The translations under genes and the position numbers were made by a program. Under the pieces are notes generated by a model that did not search any database, was not told the DNA's origin, and saw only the letters and a program-made list of their open reading frames with translations. From Mesorhizobium sp. 113-3-3 (GTDB taxonomy: Bacteria; Pseudomonadota; Alphaproteobacteria; Rhizobiales; Rhizobiaceae): a stretch of DNA of 64,000 nucleotides. This document shows positions 43,165 to 51,522 of this stretch, one piece after another. The DNA lies in contig NZ_AP023243.1 in the NCBI RefSeq assembly GCF_016756495.1, positions 992,001 to 1,056,000 on the forward strand. Reading direction: 5' to 3'. The stretch's first letter is position 1; the number at the start of each line of letters is the position of its first letter.

Positions 43165-44331
43165 ATGCGCTACGACATCGTCATCATCGGCGGGGCCATC
43201 GTTGGGTCCTCCATTGCCTACTATCTGCGCGAGGAAGGCTTTTCCGGCTCCATCGCGCTGATCGAGCGCGATCCGCAATTCGCCCATGCGGCAACGACGC
43301 TGTCCATGGCCTCGATCCGCCAGCAATTCTCCATTCCGGAAAACATCCGCCTGTCGCAGTTCACGCTGAAGCTGTTCCGGCGGCTGAAGGAGACGTTCGG
43401 CACCGATGCCGATATCGGTTTTCGCGAGGGCGGCTATCTCATCCTGGCCGGCGAGAATGGCTTGCCCGTTCTCAAGGCCAACCATGAAGCGCAGGTCGCC
43501 GAGGGCGCCGACATCGTGCTCGAGGATCCAGAGCAGCTGACCCGGCGCTTCGCCTGGCTGTCGACCGAGGGCATTTCCGCCGGCGCCTATGGCCGGAGCG
43601 GCGAGGGCTGGTTCGACGCGCATGCGATGCTGACGCTTTTCCGCAAGGCGCTGCGCGACAAGAAGATCGATTTCATCGCCGCCTCCGTCACCGGCATCGC
43701 GCGGGACGGCAATCGCGTCACCGGCGTCTCCCTCGACAATGGCCAGACGCTGGAAGCCGGCATCGTCGTCAACGCCGCCGGACCGAATGCCGGCAAGGTC
43801 GCCGCCCTTGCCGGGCTGGCGCTGCCGGTCGAGCCGCGCAAGCGCAACGTCTTCGTCTTCGAGGCGCGCGAGAAATATGCCGACATGCCGCTGCTGGTCG
43901 ACCCCTCCGGCATTTATGTGCGCCCGGAAGGCTCGGTCTACCTCACCGGCGGCGCCGAGCCGGAAGAGGGCGACGGTCCGGCCGATCCCGCCGATTTCGA
44001 CGTCGACTGGCCGCTGTTCGAAGAGGTGATCTGGCCGGTGCTGGCGACCCGGATCCCCGCCTTCGAAGCCATCAAGCCGACCCGTGCCTGGGCCGGGCAT
44101 TATGACTACAACACGCTGGACCAGAACGCGGTGATCGGCCCGCATCCAGAGGTCGGCAATTTCCTGTTCGCCAACGGCTTTTCGGGCCACGGCCTGCAGC
44201 AGGCGCCGGCGGTCGGCAAGGCGCTGGCGGAGCTTCTGGTGCATGGCGGGTACCGGACGATCGATTGCTCGGCGTTTGGGTACGAACGCGTGGCCGAGGG
44301 ACGGGCGTTCCGGGAATTGAACGTGATTTGA
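43165..44331 (+). CDS. DadA-like FAD-dependent oxidoreductase (glycine/D-amino-acid oxidase family)
   Basis: The 388-residue product has the N-terminal dinucleotide-binding motif VIIGGAIVGSSIAYYL (residues 5-20), the family block STLSMASIRQQFSIPE-like region (AATTLSMASIRQQF), VVNAAGPNAGKVAAL in the middle and the C-terminal FAD-closing segment NGFSGHGLQQAPAVGKALAE. It oxidises an amino or N-methyl group, but the substrate cannot be read from sequence; FOXRED1-like and sarcosine-oxidase-like enzymes share the layout. GGAGCTGAAAA precedes the ATG. It stands alone. Confidence 0.88.
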   Translation: MRYDIVIIGGAIVGSSIAYYLREEGFSGSIALIERDPQFAHAATTLSMASIRQQFSIPENIRLSQFTLKLFRRLKETFGTDADIGFREGGYLILAGENGLPVLKANHEAQVAEGADIVLEDPEQLTRRFAWLSTEGISAGAYGRSGEGWFDAHAMLTLFRKALRDKKIDFIAASVTGIARDGNRVTGVSLDNGQTLEAGIVVNAAGPNAGKVAALAGLALPVEPRKRNVFVFEAREKYADMPLLVDPSGIYVRPEGSVYLTGGAEPEEGDGPADPADFDVDWPLFEEVIWPVLATRIPAFEAIKPTRAWAGHYDYNTLDQNAVIGPHPEVGNFLFANGFSGHGLQQAPAVGKALAELLVHGGYRTIDCSAFGYERVAEGRAFRELNVI

Positions 44332-44379
44332 GCGGTTTGGGACGGCCCTCAGAATTCGCAAAGCGCTATCAGTTTCTTC

Positions 44380-44438
44380 GTCATTCCAGGGCGGAGCAGG
44401 AGCGAAGGTCCGTCGCGGAGACCCTGGAATCCATGCCG
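44380..44438. repeat. Rhizobial ATTCCAGGG/CCCTGGAAT inverted repeat
   Basis: GTCATTCCAGGGCGGAGC at the left and GAGACCCTGGAATCCATGCC at the right form a stem around a 25-nt middle. A degenerate inverted counterpart (GCATGGATTCTAGGGTC) lies at about 44531-44547, inside the end of the DUF72 gene. Confidence 0.75.
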
Positions 44439-44491
44439 TTACCGCTGCCGAAGGGCGTCAGCGCTGCAGAATGAAACGCCCGTGCGTTGTC

Positions 44492-45292
44492 CTAACAGTT
44501 CTGATCCGTCGCGACACATCGCCGCCGCCGCATGGATTCTAGGGTCCGCGCCGCGTCGCTTCGGGGTATCACCGCATCGACCTTGAGCGCATTGCCAAGC
44601 GCATGCCCGGCAGCCGTGTTGTCGAAAATCCCCCAGACTTCCGCCCCTGACGCGGCCGCAGCTTGCACGTGCCGGCTGATGCGGTCGAGCGCTTCGGCGT
44701 CGTAGTCCGAGTAATAGACACGCGGCATGCCATGCCAGCGAAAATAGGCGAGGCCGGCCCAGCCGCCCGGCACGGCTGCCGCAGGCACCGGAGCCGGGTC
44801 GGCGGCAACGCGTGTGATCTGCCGATCTGCCAGAAGCGCCTCCGCCTCCGCTCGGAACCAACTCGGATGGCGCGGTTCGCATACGAGCCTGGCCTTTGTC
44901 CGCTTGCTCAGCATGTCGAAGAAACCGCCGGCGACGTCCGGCTCGAAGGCCAAGCTCGGCGGCAGCTGCACCAGAAGCACGCTCAGTTTTTCGCCAAGAC
45001 CATCGACCTGCTGCAGAAATATTTCGGCCAGCGCATCGCAATCCGCGAGACGATGCTCATGGGTTATTGCCTTGGGCGTCTTGACGGCAAAGCGGAAGGG
45101 CTCCGGCACGGAGCTTGCCCAGCGTTCATAGGTCTCACGGCGATGCGGCTTGTAGAAAGACGTGTCGATCTCGACGATCGGGAAGCGCTGGGCATAGCGT
45201 TCGAGATGTGAGCCGGGCTGCGGGAAATCTTGCTGGTATCGGGTTGGAATTCCCCAACCGGCCGTGCCTATGAAACATCCCTGTTTTTCCAT
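44492..45292 (-). CDS. DUF72-family protein
   Basis: The 266-residue product is a TIM-barrel-like DUF72 protein: FIGTAGWGIP at the start, FPIVEIDTSFYKPHRRETYERW, FRFAVKTPKAITHEHRL, LSVLLVQLPPSLAF, RLVCEPRHPSWF and VWGIFDNTAAGHALGNA. Function is unknown. The last 20 or so residues (ARTLESMRRRRCVATDQNC) are not family-like and are encoded by DNA that resembles the rhizobial ATTCCAGGG repeat, so the original C-terminus was probably altered by a repeat insertion. It follows the SRPBCC gene on the same strand and may share its transcript. Confidence 0.88.
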   Translation of the reverse strand: MEKQGCFIGTAGWGIPTRYQQDFPQPGSHLERYAQRFPIVEIDTSFYKPHRRETYERWASSVPEPFRFAVKTPKAITHEHRLADCDALAEIFLQQVDGLGEKLSVLLVQLPPSLAFEPDVAGGFFDMLSKRTKARLVCEPRHPSWFRAEAEALLADRQITRVAADPAPVPAAAVPGGWAGLAYFRWHGMPRVYYSDYDAEALDRISRHVQAAAASGAEVWGIFDNTAAGHALGNALKVDAVIPRSDAARTLESMRRRRCVATDQNC

Positions 45293-45341
45293 GCATGGGA
45301 TGTGGACCAGATGAGGTGCGGGTCAAGGCGGCACCCGCCGC

Positions 45342-45833
45342 CTAAGCCGCCACCCGCTTCCCAGCCTCGACATAGGCCTGCAGCCAGGCCAGCACCCGGC
45401 CCCAACCCTCGGCATGTTCAGCCGCCGCATCGCTGAGCCCAGCAAAACCGCCATGGCAGATGGTGAGACGCGTACCCCCGGTGATCGGCTGCAGCAGCCA
45501 GGCAAGTGTGGTTTGCCGCCGGCCAAGCGTCGCGTGATCCCAGCCATAGGCCCGCGTCTGCACGATCCGGCGCGGTGCCTCGATCTCGAGGAATTCGCCG
45601 CCGGCCGGCAGGTCGTTGCCGTCAGCTGTGCGGACAGTGACGGTCCAACGGCCGCCGACACGAAAGTCGGCGGACCAGTCGGCCATGCGGTAGGTGTCGG
45701 CCGACCCCCACCATTGCTCTATCTCGCTCGTGACCAGTGCGCGAAAAATGCGCTCAGCGGGCGCTTCGATCTCGGCGGATGCCATGATCGTGTCGCCGTT
45801 GGTCATGCTTTGCACCCTGGGAAAGTGCATCAT
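45342..45833 (-). CDS. SRPBCC (AHSA1-like) protein, second of the ArsR operon
   Basis: The product of up to 163 residues belongs to the START/Bet v 1-like SRPBCC superfamily: EIEAPAERIFRALVTSEIEQ, WWGSADTYRM, DFRVGGRWTVTV, LEIEAPRRIVQT and a C-terminal GWGRVLAWLQAYVE helix. These proteins bind hydrophobic ligands in a deep pocket. Start codons at 45833, 45830, 45806 and 45785 are possible; I keep the longest. It lies 44 nt after the first SRPBCC gene in the same operon. Confidence 0.85.
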   Translation of the reverse strand: MMHFPRVQSMTNGDTIMASAEIEAPAERIFRALVTSEIEQWWGSADTYRMADWSADFRVGGRWTVTVRTADGNDLPAGGEFLEIEAPRRIVQTRAYGWDHATLGRRQTTLAWLLQPITGGTRLTICHGGFAGLSDAAAEHAEGWGRVLAWLQAYVEAGKRVAA

Positions 45834-45877
45834 GGACGCCTCCGGACAGAGTTTGTTTCGATATCGAAACGAGCCTT

Positions 45878-46324
45878 TTACCCTTTTGATGGCGGGCGCT
45901 CGAAACCCTTGCCGGTCTCAAGCAGGCTCTTGAGGCTGGCCAGCACCAGCGGCCAGCCCTTGCTGACATTGGGGATCAGCCGGTGCGGACCGTCGGCCTC
46001 GTGGGTGACGGCAAGCTTCATCAGCTCGCCGTCCTGTTCCATGGCGAAGGTGCAGCGCGTGTAGCCGTCTTCCCTGATCTCCGGCATCCATTCATTGCGC
46101 CATTTGATGACCAGGCGTCGCGGCGGGTCGATCTCGAGGATCTCGCCCGAGTCGGCGACGCGGCCGTCGGGGAAGACCAGTTTCCAGCTGGAGCCGACCT
46201 TCCACTCGCTCTCCTGGTAGGAGCAGAGGAAGAACTGCCGGTTGAACTCCGGGTCGGTCAGCGCCTCCCAGAGCTTTTCGGGCGTGGTGCGGATGTAGGT
46301 CACGTAGACGAAGCTGTTGCTCAT
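45878..46324 (-). CDS. SRPBCC (AHSA1-like) protein, first of the ArsR operon
   Basis: The 148-residue product is an AHSA1-type SRPBCC protein: YVTYIRTTPEKLWEALTDPE, FFLCSYQESEWKVGSSW, ILEIDPPRRLVIKW and KGWPLVLASLKSLLE at the C-terminus. Its ATG overlaps the stop of the ArsR gene by one base (TGATG), so translation is coupled. ArsR-plus-SRPBCC pairs are common in Proteobacteria; the regulator probably controls these ligand-binding proteins (inference). Confidence 0.9.
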   Translation of the reverse strand: MSNSFVYVTYIRTTPEKLWEALTDPEFNRQFFLCSYQESEWKVGSSWKLVFPDGRVADSGEILEIDPPRRLVIKWRNEWMPEIREDGYTRCTFAMEQDGELMKLAVTHEADGPHRLIPNVSKGWPLVLASLKSLLETGKGFERPPSKG

Positions 46325-46641
46325 CAGTCTTCCCTTTCGAGGCGTTTCTTCAGATCACTCAAGGCATTCAGCCGATGGCGCTCGAACTTGCCGATCCAGC
46401 GCTCGGCGATCTCGTTGATCGGAACCGGGTTGAGGTAGTGCTCCTTTTCGCGCCCCTTGCGGAGCGTGGTGACGAGGTTGGCTTCCTCCAGGATCGCCAG
46501 GTGCTTGGTCACCGCCTGGCGCGTCATGTCCATCTCCGCGCACAGCGCGTTCAGCGTCTGCCCGTTCCGGGCATGGAGACTGTCCAGCAATTGCCGGCGT
46601 GTCGGGTCCGCCAAGGCGCGAAAGACTGCATCCATGCTCAT
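46324..46641 (-). CDS. ArsR-family transcriptional repressor
   Basis: The roughly 105-residue product is a winged-helix ArsR repressor: AVFRALADPTRRQLLDSLHA, LNALCAEMDMTRQAVTKHLA (recognition helix) and LVTTLRKGREKEHYLNP (wing). No metal-binding Cys pair typical of ArsR/SmtB sensors is present, so it probably does not sense metals. The upstream ATG at 46656 lies inside the operator, between the predicted -10 and -35, so the start is more likely at 46641 or 46635. Two SRPBCC genes follow in the same operon. Confidence 0.9.
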   Translation of the reverse strand: MSMDAVFRALADPTRRQLLDSLHARNGQTLNALCAEMDMTRQAVTKHLAILEEANLVTTLRKGREKEHYLNPVPINEIAERWIGKFERHRLNALSDLKKRLERED

Positions 46642-46645
46642 GGCT

Positions 46646-46675
46646 TTAATATGCAACCATTTGGTTGCATGTCAA
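46646..46675 (-). promoter_or_regulatory. ArsR-operon promoter with operator in the spacer
   Basis: On the minus strand TTGACA (46670-46675) and TATTAA (46646-46651) are 18 bp apart, a good sigma-70-type pair. The spacer is filled by the palindrome ATGCAACCATTTGGTTGCAT (46651-46670; 9-bp arms, 2-bp centre). This is a convincing operator for autorepression by the adjacent ArsR protein. The predicted transcript start is within a few bases of the ATG, so the message could be leaderless. Confidence 0.8.
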
Positions 46676-46726
46676 GCGGCAAGATCGCACGCCATCGGCA
46701 AACGGATGCCGTCACAGGAGAAAGAA

Positions 46727-47152
46727 TCAGCCCTTGCGGGAGAACCAGAAGGCGTCGGCCATGCGTTTCATGCCGATGCGTTCGTAAAAGCCGACGGCGT
46801 CCGGCATGGAGATCAGGCTGATGGCGACCGAGGGTCCGAGCTGCCGCCGGGCCTCGTCCATCAGGCCCTTGCCGATGCCGAGCCCTTGCGCCGATCGGGA
46901 CACGGCGAGCTCGGAGACGTAGCAGACCCAGGCAAAGTCGGTGACCGCACGGGCCACGCCGACCAGCGGCTTGCCTTCGATGTCGAGGCGCGCGGTCAGC
47001 ACCAGATTGGCACCGGACAGCATGGCCTGCAGCCTGGCGGGATCATCGACGGGCCGTGTCTCGCCGAGGCCGGATTCCAACAGCACCTTGCGGAATTCTG
47101 CGACATCGAGCGCGGGTTCGCTTGCGTAGAGGACATGGGAATTTTCAGCCAT
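46727..47152 (-). CDS. GNAT-family acetyltransferase
   Basis: The roughly 141-residue product has the GNAT core: [20 protein letters not shown] (beta4), then [18 protein letters not shown] as the acetyl-CoA loop and [13 protein letters not shown] as motif B. The start is placed at the ATG at 47152; a longer frame begins at 47170. It lies upstream of the ArsR gene on the same strand with a 70-nt gap that contains the ArsR promoter. Substrate unknown. Confidence 0.87.
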   Translation of the reverse strand: MAENSHVLYASEPALDVAEFRKVLLESGLGETRPVDDPARLQAMLSGANLVLTARLDIEGKPLVGVARAVTDFAWVCYVSELAVSRSAQGLGIGKGLMDEARRQLGPSVAISLISMPDAVGFYERIGMKRMADAFWFSRKG

Positions 47153-47306
47153 GCCGGCAGACTGCACCATCGGCCAGCGAATTCGAAGCCGCTTTGTGGG
47201 GTGGCTGTTGTGCCAATGCGCACGAACAGTTGCCTTTTATTTGCCCTCGGCTTTGTGTAAACGGAGCTTCAGCAAATCCCCCGCAACGAAAACACGGGCC
47301 AAAGCC

Positions 47307-47912
47307 ATGGAAAAATTCACCAAGCTCACCGGCGTCGCCGCTCCGATGCCGATCGTCAATGTCGACACCGACATGATCATCCCGAAGGATTATCTCAAGA
47401 CGATCAAGCGCACCGGCCTCGGCACCGGCCTGTTCGCCGAAATGCGCTACAATGACGACGGTTCGGAAAACCCGGATTTCGTGCTCAACAAGCCGGCCTA
47501 CCGCAAGGCGCAGATCCTGGTCGCCGGCGACAATTTCGGCTGCGGCTCGAGCCGCGAGCACGCGCCGTGGGCGCTGCTCGATTTCGGCATACGCTGCGTC
47601 ATCTCGACCTCGTTCGCCGACATTTTCTACAACAACTGCTTCAAGAACGGCGTGCTGCCGATCACCGTCAGCCCCGAGGACCTCGAGAAGCTGATGGATG
47701 ACGCCTCGCGCGGCTCCAACGCCACTTTGTCGATCGACCTCGAAGCCAAGGAAATCCGTGGCCCCGATGGCGGCGTGGTCAAGTTCGACCTCGACGATTT
47801 CAAGCGGCACTGCATGCTCAACGGCCTCGACGATATCGGCCTGACCATGGAAAAGGCCGGCGCCATCGCCTCGTTCGAGAAGCGCAACGCCGAACAGCGC
47901 CCCTGGGCCTGA
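47307..47912 (+). CDS. leuD: 3-isopropylmalate dehydratase small subunit LeuD
   Basis: The 201-residue product is the small (swivel) subunit of isopropylmalate isomerase, which with LeuC converts 2- to 3-isopropylmalate in leucine synthesis. The hallmarks are [14 protein letters not shown] near the start and the substrate loop [20 protein letters not shown]. Length is normal for the family. The ATG at 47307 is chosen; the frame is open further upstream without family similarity. leuC is not adjacent, as is common in Rhizobiales. A terminator follows at 47935. Confidence 0.97.
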   Translation: MEKFTKLTGVAAPMPIVNVDTDMIIPKDYLKTIKRTGLGTGLFAEMRYNDDGSENPDFVLNKPAYRKAQILVAGDNFGCGSSREHAPWALLDFGIRCVISTSFADIFYNNCFKNGVLPITVSPEDLEKLMDDASRGSNATLSIDLEAKEIRGPDGGVVKFDLDDFKRHCMLNGLDDIGLTMEKAGAIASFEKRNAEQRPWA

Positions 47913-47934
47913 ACGGCACCATCCGAATATAGGC

Positions 47935-47957
47935 CCGGCCCTTTCAGGCCGGGTTTG
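47935..47957 (+). terminator. Intrinsic terminator after leuD
   Basis: Stem CCCGGCC / GGCCGGG (7 bp), loop CTTTCA, then TTT. It lies 22 nt after the leuD stop and before the next gene. The T-run is short, so efficiency may be partial. Confidence 0.65.
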
Positions 47958-47982
47958 GCGGCGACTGAAGGGAGGGACAGTC

Positions 47983-48918
47983 ATGGCACGTTCGCTTCTT
48001 GCCGGCGTTTGCGGGCTGGCCTTGTTGCTGGTGCCCATAGCCAGTGCCTTTGCGCAGACACAGACACCCGCAGCAGCCCAGAAGCCGGCCGACCAGCCAG
48101 CGACCGAACAGGGAGAGTCGAGCACCAGCGACGCGGCGCCCGCCGACGATGACAAGCAGGCGCCGATAGCGTTCGAGGGCGGCCAATTGACCATCACCCA
48201 GCCGGAGCAGGATGGCGAGAAGGTGCTTGCCTATGACGGCAAGCAGCTGGCCAGCAACTACGATGTGTTCTTCGACAAGGTGGTCAAGATCGGCGACGTC
48301 AATGTCGCGCTGGTCGATGTCGGCGACGGCGGCAATCAATGCGGCCCGGCCAAGGTCATCGTCTGGAAGCCGAAGGACGGCGAGATCAAGACCACGACGG
48401 TCGAGCAGGACGAATGCGGCGCGCCGCCGGCGGCGATCTCCGACAGCGCCATTTATTTCGTGCCCTATCTGCTGCCTGGCGAGATAAAGGCGGCGCTGCA
48501 ATGGTCGCCGACCGAAGGCCTGACGACTTCAGGCAACCTCGCCTATACGCCGGAGCCCGGCACCGACTGGAAGGACATCGATCCGTCGAAATACGACAAC
48601 ATCATCGACGCCTTCCACAACGAGGCTGTCTACAAGGCGGCCAAGGCGCTGCTCGGCGACACCATGCCCGACATGGCGACCAGCCTGCTGGTCGGCGGCG
48701 GCACGGAGAAGACGGCGTCCGGCGCCTTCTACGCCACCGGCTGCGTGCCGCATGACTGCGGCGGCAATGACGGCTTCATGGCGGTCGACCCGGCCAAGCA
48801 CACGGTCTATTTTTCGCGGCGCGGCGACGATGGCCAGCCAGCGGCCTGGCCGCCGCTGAAGGACTGGCCGGACGATATCAAAAAGGCGCTCGACGCCGCG
48901 CAGGGGTCGGGGAATTAG
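47983..48918 (+). CDS. Secreted protein of unknown function
   Basis: The 311-residue product has a classical signal peptide (LLAGVCGLALLLVPIASAFA, cleavage near AFA-QTQ), a Pro/Ala/Gln/Asp-rich linker up to about residue 58, and a globular domain I do not recognise. That domain holds four Cys residues (GNQCGPAK, DECGAPP, ATGCVPHDCGG) that could form two disulfides in the periplasm. The region LSNYDVFF-like (LASNYDVFFDKVVKIG) is its most regular beta segment. It lies between leuD and ridA on the same strand, with no sign of a functional link. Confidence 0.75.
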   Translation: MARSLLAGVCGLALLLVPIASAFAQTQTPAAAQKPADQPATEQGESSTSDAAPADDDKQAPIAFEGGQLTITQPEQDGEKVLAYDGKQLASNYDVFFDKVVKIGDVNVALVDVGDGGNQCGPAKVIVWKPKDGEIKTTTVEQDECGAPPAAISDSAIYFVPYLLPGEIKAALQWSPTEGLTTSGNLAYTPEPGTDWKDIDPSKYDNIIDAFHNEAVYKAAKALLGDTMPDMATSLLVGGGTEKTASGAFYATGCVPHDCGGNDGFMAVDPAKHTVYFSRRGDDGQPAAWPPLKDWPDDIKKALDAAQGSGN

Positions 48919-49030
48919 GGTTCTCCGCGCCCGCGCGCTTCGCTTCCGTGACAATGGTCCGCTCGGCTTGGCCCACGACCGGCGCCGCCTCGCCTGCTAA
49001 ACGCAGGCCGACAACCCAACGAGGCCTGCC

Positions 49031-49423
49031 ATGCGCAAACTGATCTCCACCGGCTCGCCCTTCGAAAAGACTGCCGGCTATTCGCGCGCGGTGGTGCAGG
49101 GCGACTGGTGTTTCGTCTCCGGGACAACCGGCTATGACTACGCGACGATGACGATGCCGGAGACGGTCGAGGCGCAGACGCGCAATTGCCTGGCGACGAT
49201 CGGCAAGGCGCTGACCGACGGCGGCTTCGAGATGGCCGATGTGGTGCGGGCGCATTACTACATCACCGACCAGGCCTTCGTGGACGTGGTCTTCCCGATC
49301 CTCGGCGAGACATTCGGCGACATCAGGCCGGCGGCGACGATGATCGTCTGCCAGCTCAACAAGCCGGAAATGAAGATCGAGATCGAAGTCACGGCGCTGC
49401 GGCGCTCGGCTCCGGGGCGTTGA
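49031..49423 (+). CDS. RidA-family protein
   Basis: The 130-residue product belongs to the RidA/YER057c/UK114 family, whose founding member deaminates reactive enamines and imines released by PLP enzymes. Marks are RAVVQGDWCFVSGTTGYDY near the start and RPAATMIVCQLNKPEMKIEI at the end. The Arg of the R-P-A-x-T motif, which contacts the substrate carboxylate in active RidA, is present. The VOC gene follows after 4 nt, so the pair is cotranscribed. Confidence 0.9.
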   Translation: MRKLISTGSPFEKTAGYSRAVVQGDWCFVSGTTGYDYATMTMPETVEAQTRNCLATIGKALTDGGFEMADVVRAHYYITDQAFVDVVFPILGETFGDIRPAATMIVCQLNKPEMKIEIEVTALRRSAPGR

Positions 49424-49427
49424 GAGC

Positions 49428-49778
49428 ATGAAGGTCCGGCGCATCGTGGCCAATATCGAGACGCAGGATGCGGCGGCGGCGAAACGCTTCTACCAGGACG
49501 TGCTTGGCCTCGACGTGCTGATGGATCAGGGGTGGATCGCCACCTACGGTTCCGACGAACAGATGCAGGTGCAGGTCTCCTTCATGGCGCAAGGCGGCTC
49601 CGGCACGCCGGTGCCGGATCTGTCGATCGAGGTCGACGATGTCGAGGCGGCGCTGGAAGGCATGAAGGCCGCCGGCTTCGCCATAGAATACGGACCGGCC
49701 GACGAACCCTGGGGCGTGCGGCGCTTCTATGTGCGCGATCCCCTGGGCCGGCTGGTCAACATTCTCTCACATCGGTGA
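49428..49778 (+). CDS. VOC-superfamily (glyoxalase/bleomycin-resistance-like) protein
   Basis: The 116-residue product has the vicinal-oxygen-chelate fold: VANIETQDAAAAKRFYQDVL at the start, VPDLSIEVDDVEAALEGM in the middle and WGVRRFYVRDPLGRLVNILS at the end. It could be a lyase, dioxygenase or binding protein; metal ligands are only partly conserved to the eye. It starts 4 nt after the ridA-like gene. leuB follows 87 nt later. Confidence 0.88.
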   Translation: MKVRRIVANIETQDAAAAKRFYQDVLGLDVLMDQGWIATYGSDEQMQVQVSFMAQGGSGTPVPDLSIEVDDVEAALEGMKAAGFAIEYGPADEPWGVRRFYVRDPLGRLVNILSHR

Positions 49779-49865
49779 TCGTGGTCCTGAACCGCAGGCT
49801 TGCGCTGCAAGCGCTTGGCGTTTAGCAAAGCGCCGGTTCAAATTCTTTTCTGGGACGGTTTTTCC

Positions 49866-50969
49866 ATGGCAACGAAGCATCTTTTCCTGCTCCCCGGCGA
49901 CGGCATCGGCCCCGAGGCCATGGCCGAGGTCAAGAAGCTGATATCGGCCATGAACGAGAAGCTCTCCAGCGGTTTCGTCACCGACGAGGGCCTGGTTGGC
50001 GGTTGCGCCTACGACGCGCATGGCGCGGCGATCTCCGATGCCGACATGGCAAAGGCGATGGCGGCGGACGCGGTGCTGTTCGGCGCGGTCGGCGGGCCGA
50101 GATGGGATGCCGTGCCTTACGAGGTGCGCCCCGAGGCCGGCCTGCTGCGGCTGCGCAAGGACATGGAGCTGTTCGCCAATCTGCGCCCGGCCATCTGCTA
50201 CCCGGCGCTGGCGGCATCGTCCTCATTGAAACAGGAGGTGGTCGAAGGCCTCGACATCCTGATCGTGCGCGAATTGACCGGCGGCGTCTATTTCGGCGAG
50301 CCCAAGCAGATCATCGATCTCGGCAACGGCCAGAAGCGCGGCATCGACACGCAGGTCTACGACACGTTCGAGATCGAACGCATTTCGGGCGTCGCCTTCG
50401 AGCTGGCGCGGACCCGCAAGAACCACGTCACCTCCATGGAAAAGCGCAACGTCATGAAGTCGGGCGTCCTGTGGAACGAGGTCGTCACCCAGACCCACAA
50501 GGCGCGCTATTCCGACGTCAAGCTCGACCATATGCTGGCCGATGCCGGCGGCATGCAACTGGTGCGCTGGCCCAAGCAGTTCGACGTCATCGTCACCGAC
50601 AATCTGTTCGGCGACATGCTGTCCGACATCGCCGCCATGCTGACCGGCTCGATCGGCATGCTGCCGTCGGCCTCGCTCGGCGCGCCCGATGTCAAGACCA
50701 AGAAGCGCAAGGCGCTCTACGAGCCGGTGCACGGCTCGGCGCCCGATATTGCCGGCAAGGGCATCGCCAACCCGATCGCCATGATCGCCTCCTTCGCCAT
50801 GTGCCTGCGCTATTCCTTCGGCATGGTCGATGAAGCCGACAGGCTCGAAGGCGCGATCGCCGCCGTGCTCGACCAGGGCCTGCGCACCAAGGACATCTTC
50901 TCGCCTGGGATGACCGAGGTCGGCACGGTCGAGATGGGCGACGCGATCATCGCCAGGTTCCTGGCCTGA
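49866..50969 (+). CDS. leuB: 3-isopropylmalate dehydrogenase LeuB
   Basis: The 367-residue product catalyses the NAD-dependent oxidative decarboxylation of 3-isopropylmalate in leucine synthesis. Marks are [19 protein letters not shown] at the start, [46 protein letters not shown] with the catalytic Lys, [17 protein letters not shown] and [15 protein letters not shown] (NAD binding). The ATG at 49866 is chosen over the open frame upstream. A short frame ending in Leu codons precedes it (see findings). The GNAT gene follows after 3 nt. Confidence 0.97.
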   Translation: MATKHLFLLPGDGIGPEAMAEVKKLISAMNEKLSSGFVTDEGLVGGCAYDAHGAAISDADMAKAMAADAVLFGAVGGPRWDAVPYEVRPEAGLLRLRKDMELFANLRPAICYPALAASSSLKQEVVEGLDILIVRELTGGVYFGEPKQIIDLGNGQKRGIDTQVYDTFEIERISGVAFELARTRKNHVTSMEKRNVMKSGVLWNEVVTQTHKARYSDVKLDHMLADAGGMQLVRWPKQFDVIVTDNLFGDMLSDIAAMLTGSIGMLPSASLGAPDVKTKKRKALYEPVHGSAPDIAGKGIANPIAMIASFAMCLRYSFGMVDEADRLEGAIAAVLDQGLRTKDIFSPGMTEVGTVEMGDAIIARFLA

Positions 50970-50972
50970 TCC

Positions 50973-51461
50973 ATGCCGGTCGACGTCCGCTGGGCAACGG
51001 ACGCGGATGCTCCCGCACTCGCGGTCATGCTGTGCGCCATGGCGGCACATTACCGGCAGCCACCGCTCGACCATGATCGGGCCTTGTCCGCCGCTCGGAA
51101 ATGGCTTGGCGAGGAAAGCCCGGCCTATCCACATTTCGCGCTCGCCTTCGTTGAGGAAGAGGTCAGCGGATTGGCGTCGGTGGCGATCGCGCATCCGGGC
51201 ATCGACCTCGAGCGGCTGCTGTTCCTCAAGGATCTGTTCGTGCGTGACAAGGTCCGCGGCGCCGGCGTCGGCCGGGCGCTGATCGATTTTCTCGCCGATC
51301 ATTGCCGCAGCCACGGCATCGGCCGCATCGATCTGACCACCGAGGACTGGAACGAGGGTGCGCTGCGCTTCTACGCGCGGCTCGGCGCCGAACGCCATGC
51401 CCAGAAGATTTTTCTCAGGCTTTCGGGCGATGCGCTGAAGGTGTTGAAACCCGACGCCTGA
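50973..51461 (+). CDS. GNAT-family acetyltransferase next to leuB
   Basis: The 162-residue product is a GNAT protein: VDVRWATDADAPALAVMLC, RLLFLKDLFVRDKVRGAG as beta4 into motif A, GVGRALIDFLADHC for the acetyl-CoA loop and LRFYARLGAERHAQ as motif B. It starts 3 nt after leuB and is probably cotranscribed. The substrate is unknown; the link to leucine synthesis may be only positional. Confidence 0.88.
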   Translation: MPVDVRWATDADAPALAVMLCAMAAHYRQPPLDHDRALSAARKWLGEESPAYPHFALAFVEEEVSGLASVAIAHPGIDLERLLFLKDLFVRDKVRGAGVGRALIDFLADHCRSHGIGRIDLTTEDWNEGALRFYARLGAERHAQKIFLRLSGDALKVLKPDA

Positions 51462-51522
51462 CGGCATGGATAGCCAGCCAGTAGACAACTCATTGTTTTC
51501 TTAGGGTCTTTAGCGGGTATCC

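Noticed and set aside
47216-47260. A 14-codon frame before leuD ending in CLLFALGFV, considered as a Leu leader
   Set aside because: No terminator or competing hairpin lies between it and leuD, and no ribosome site is visible.
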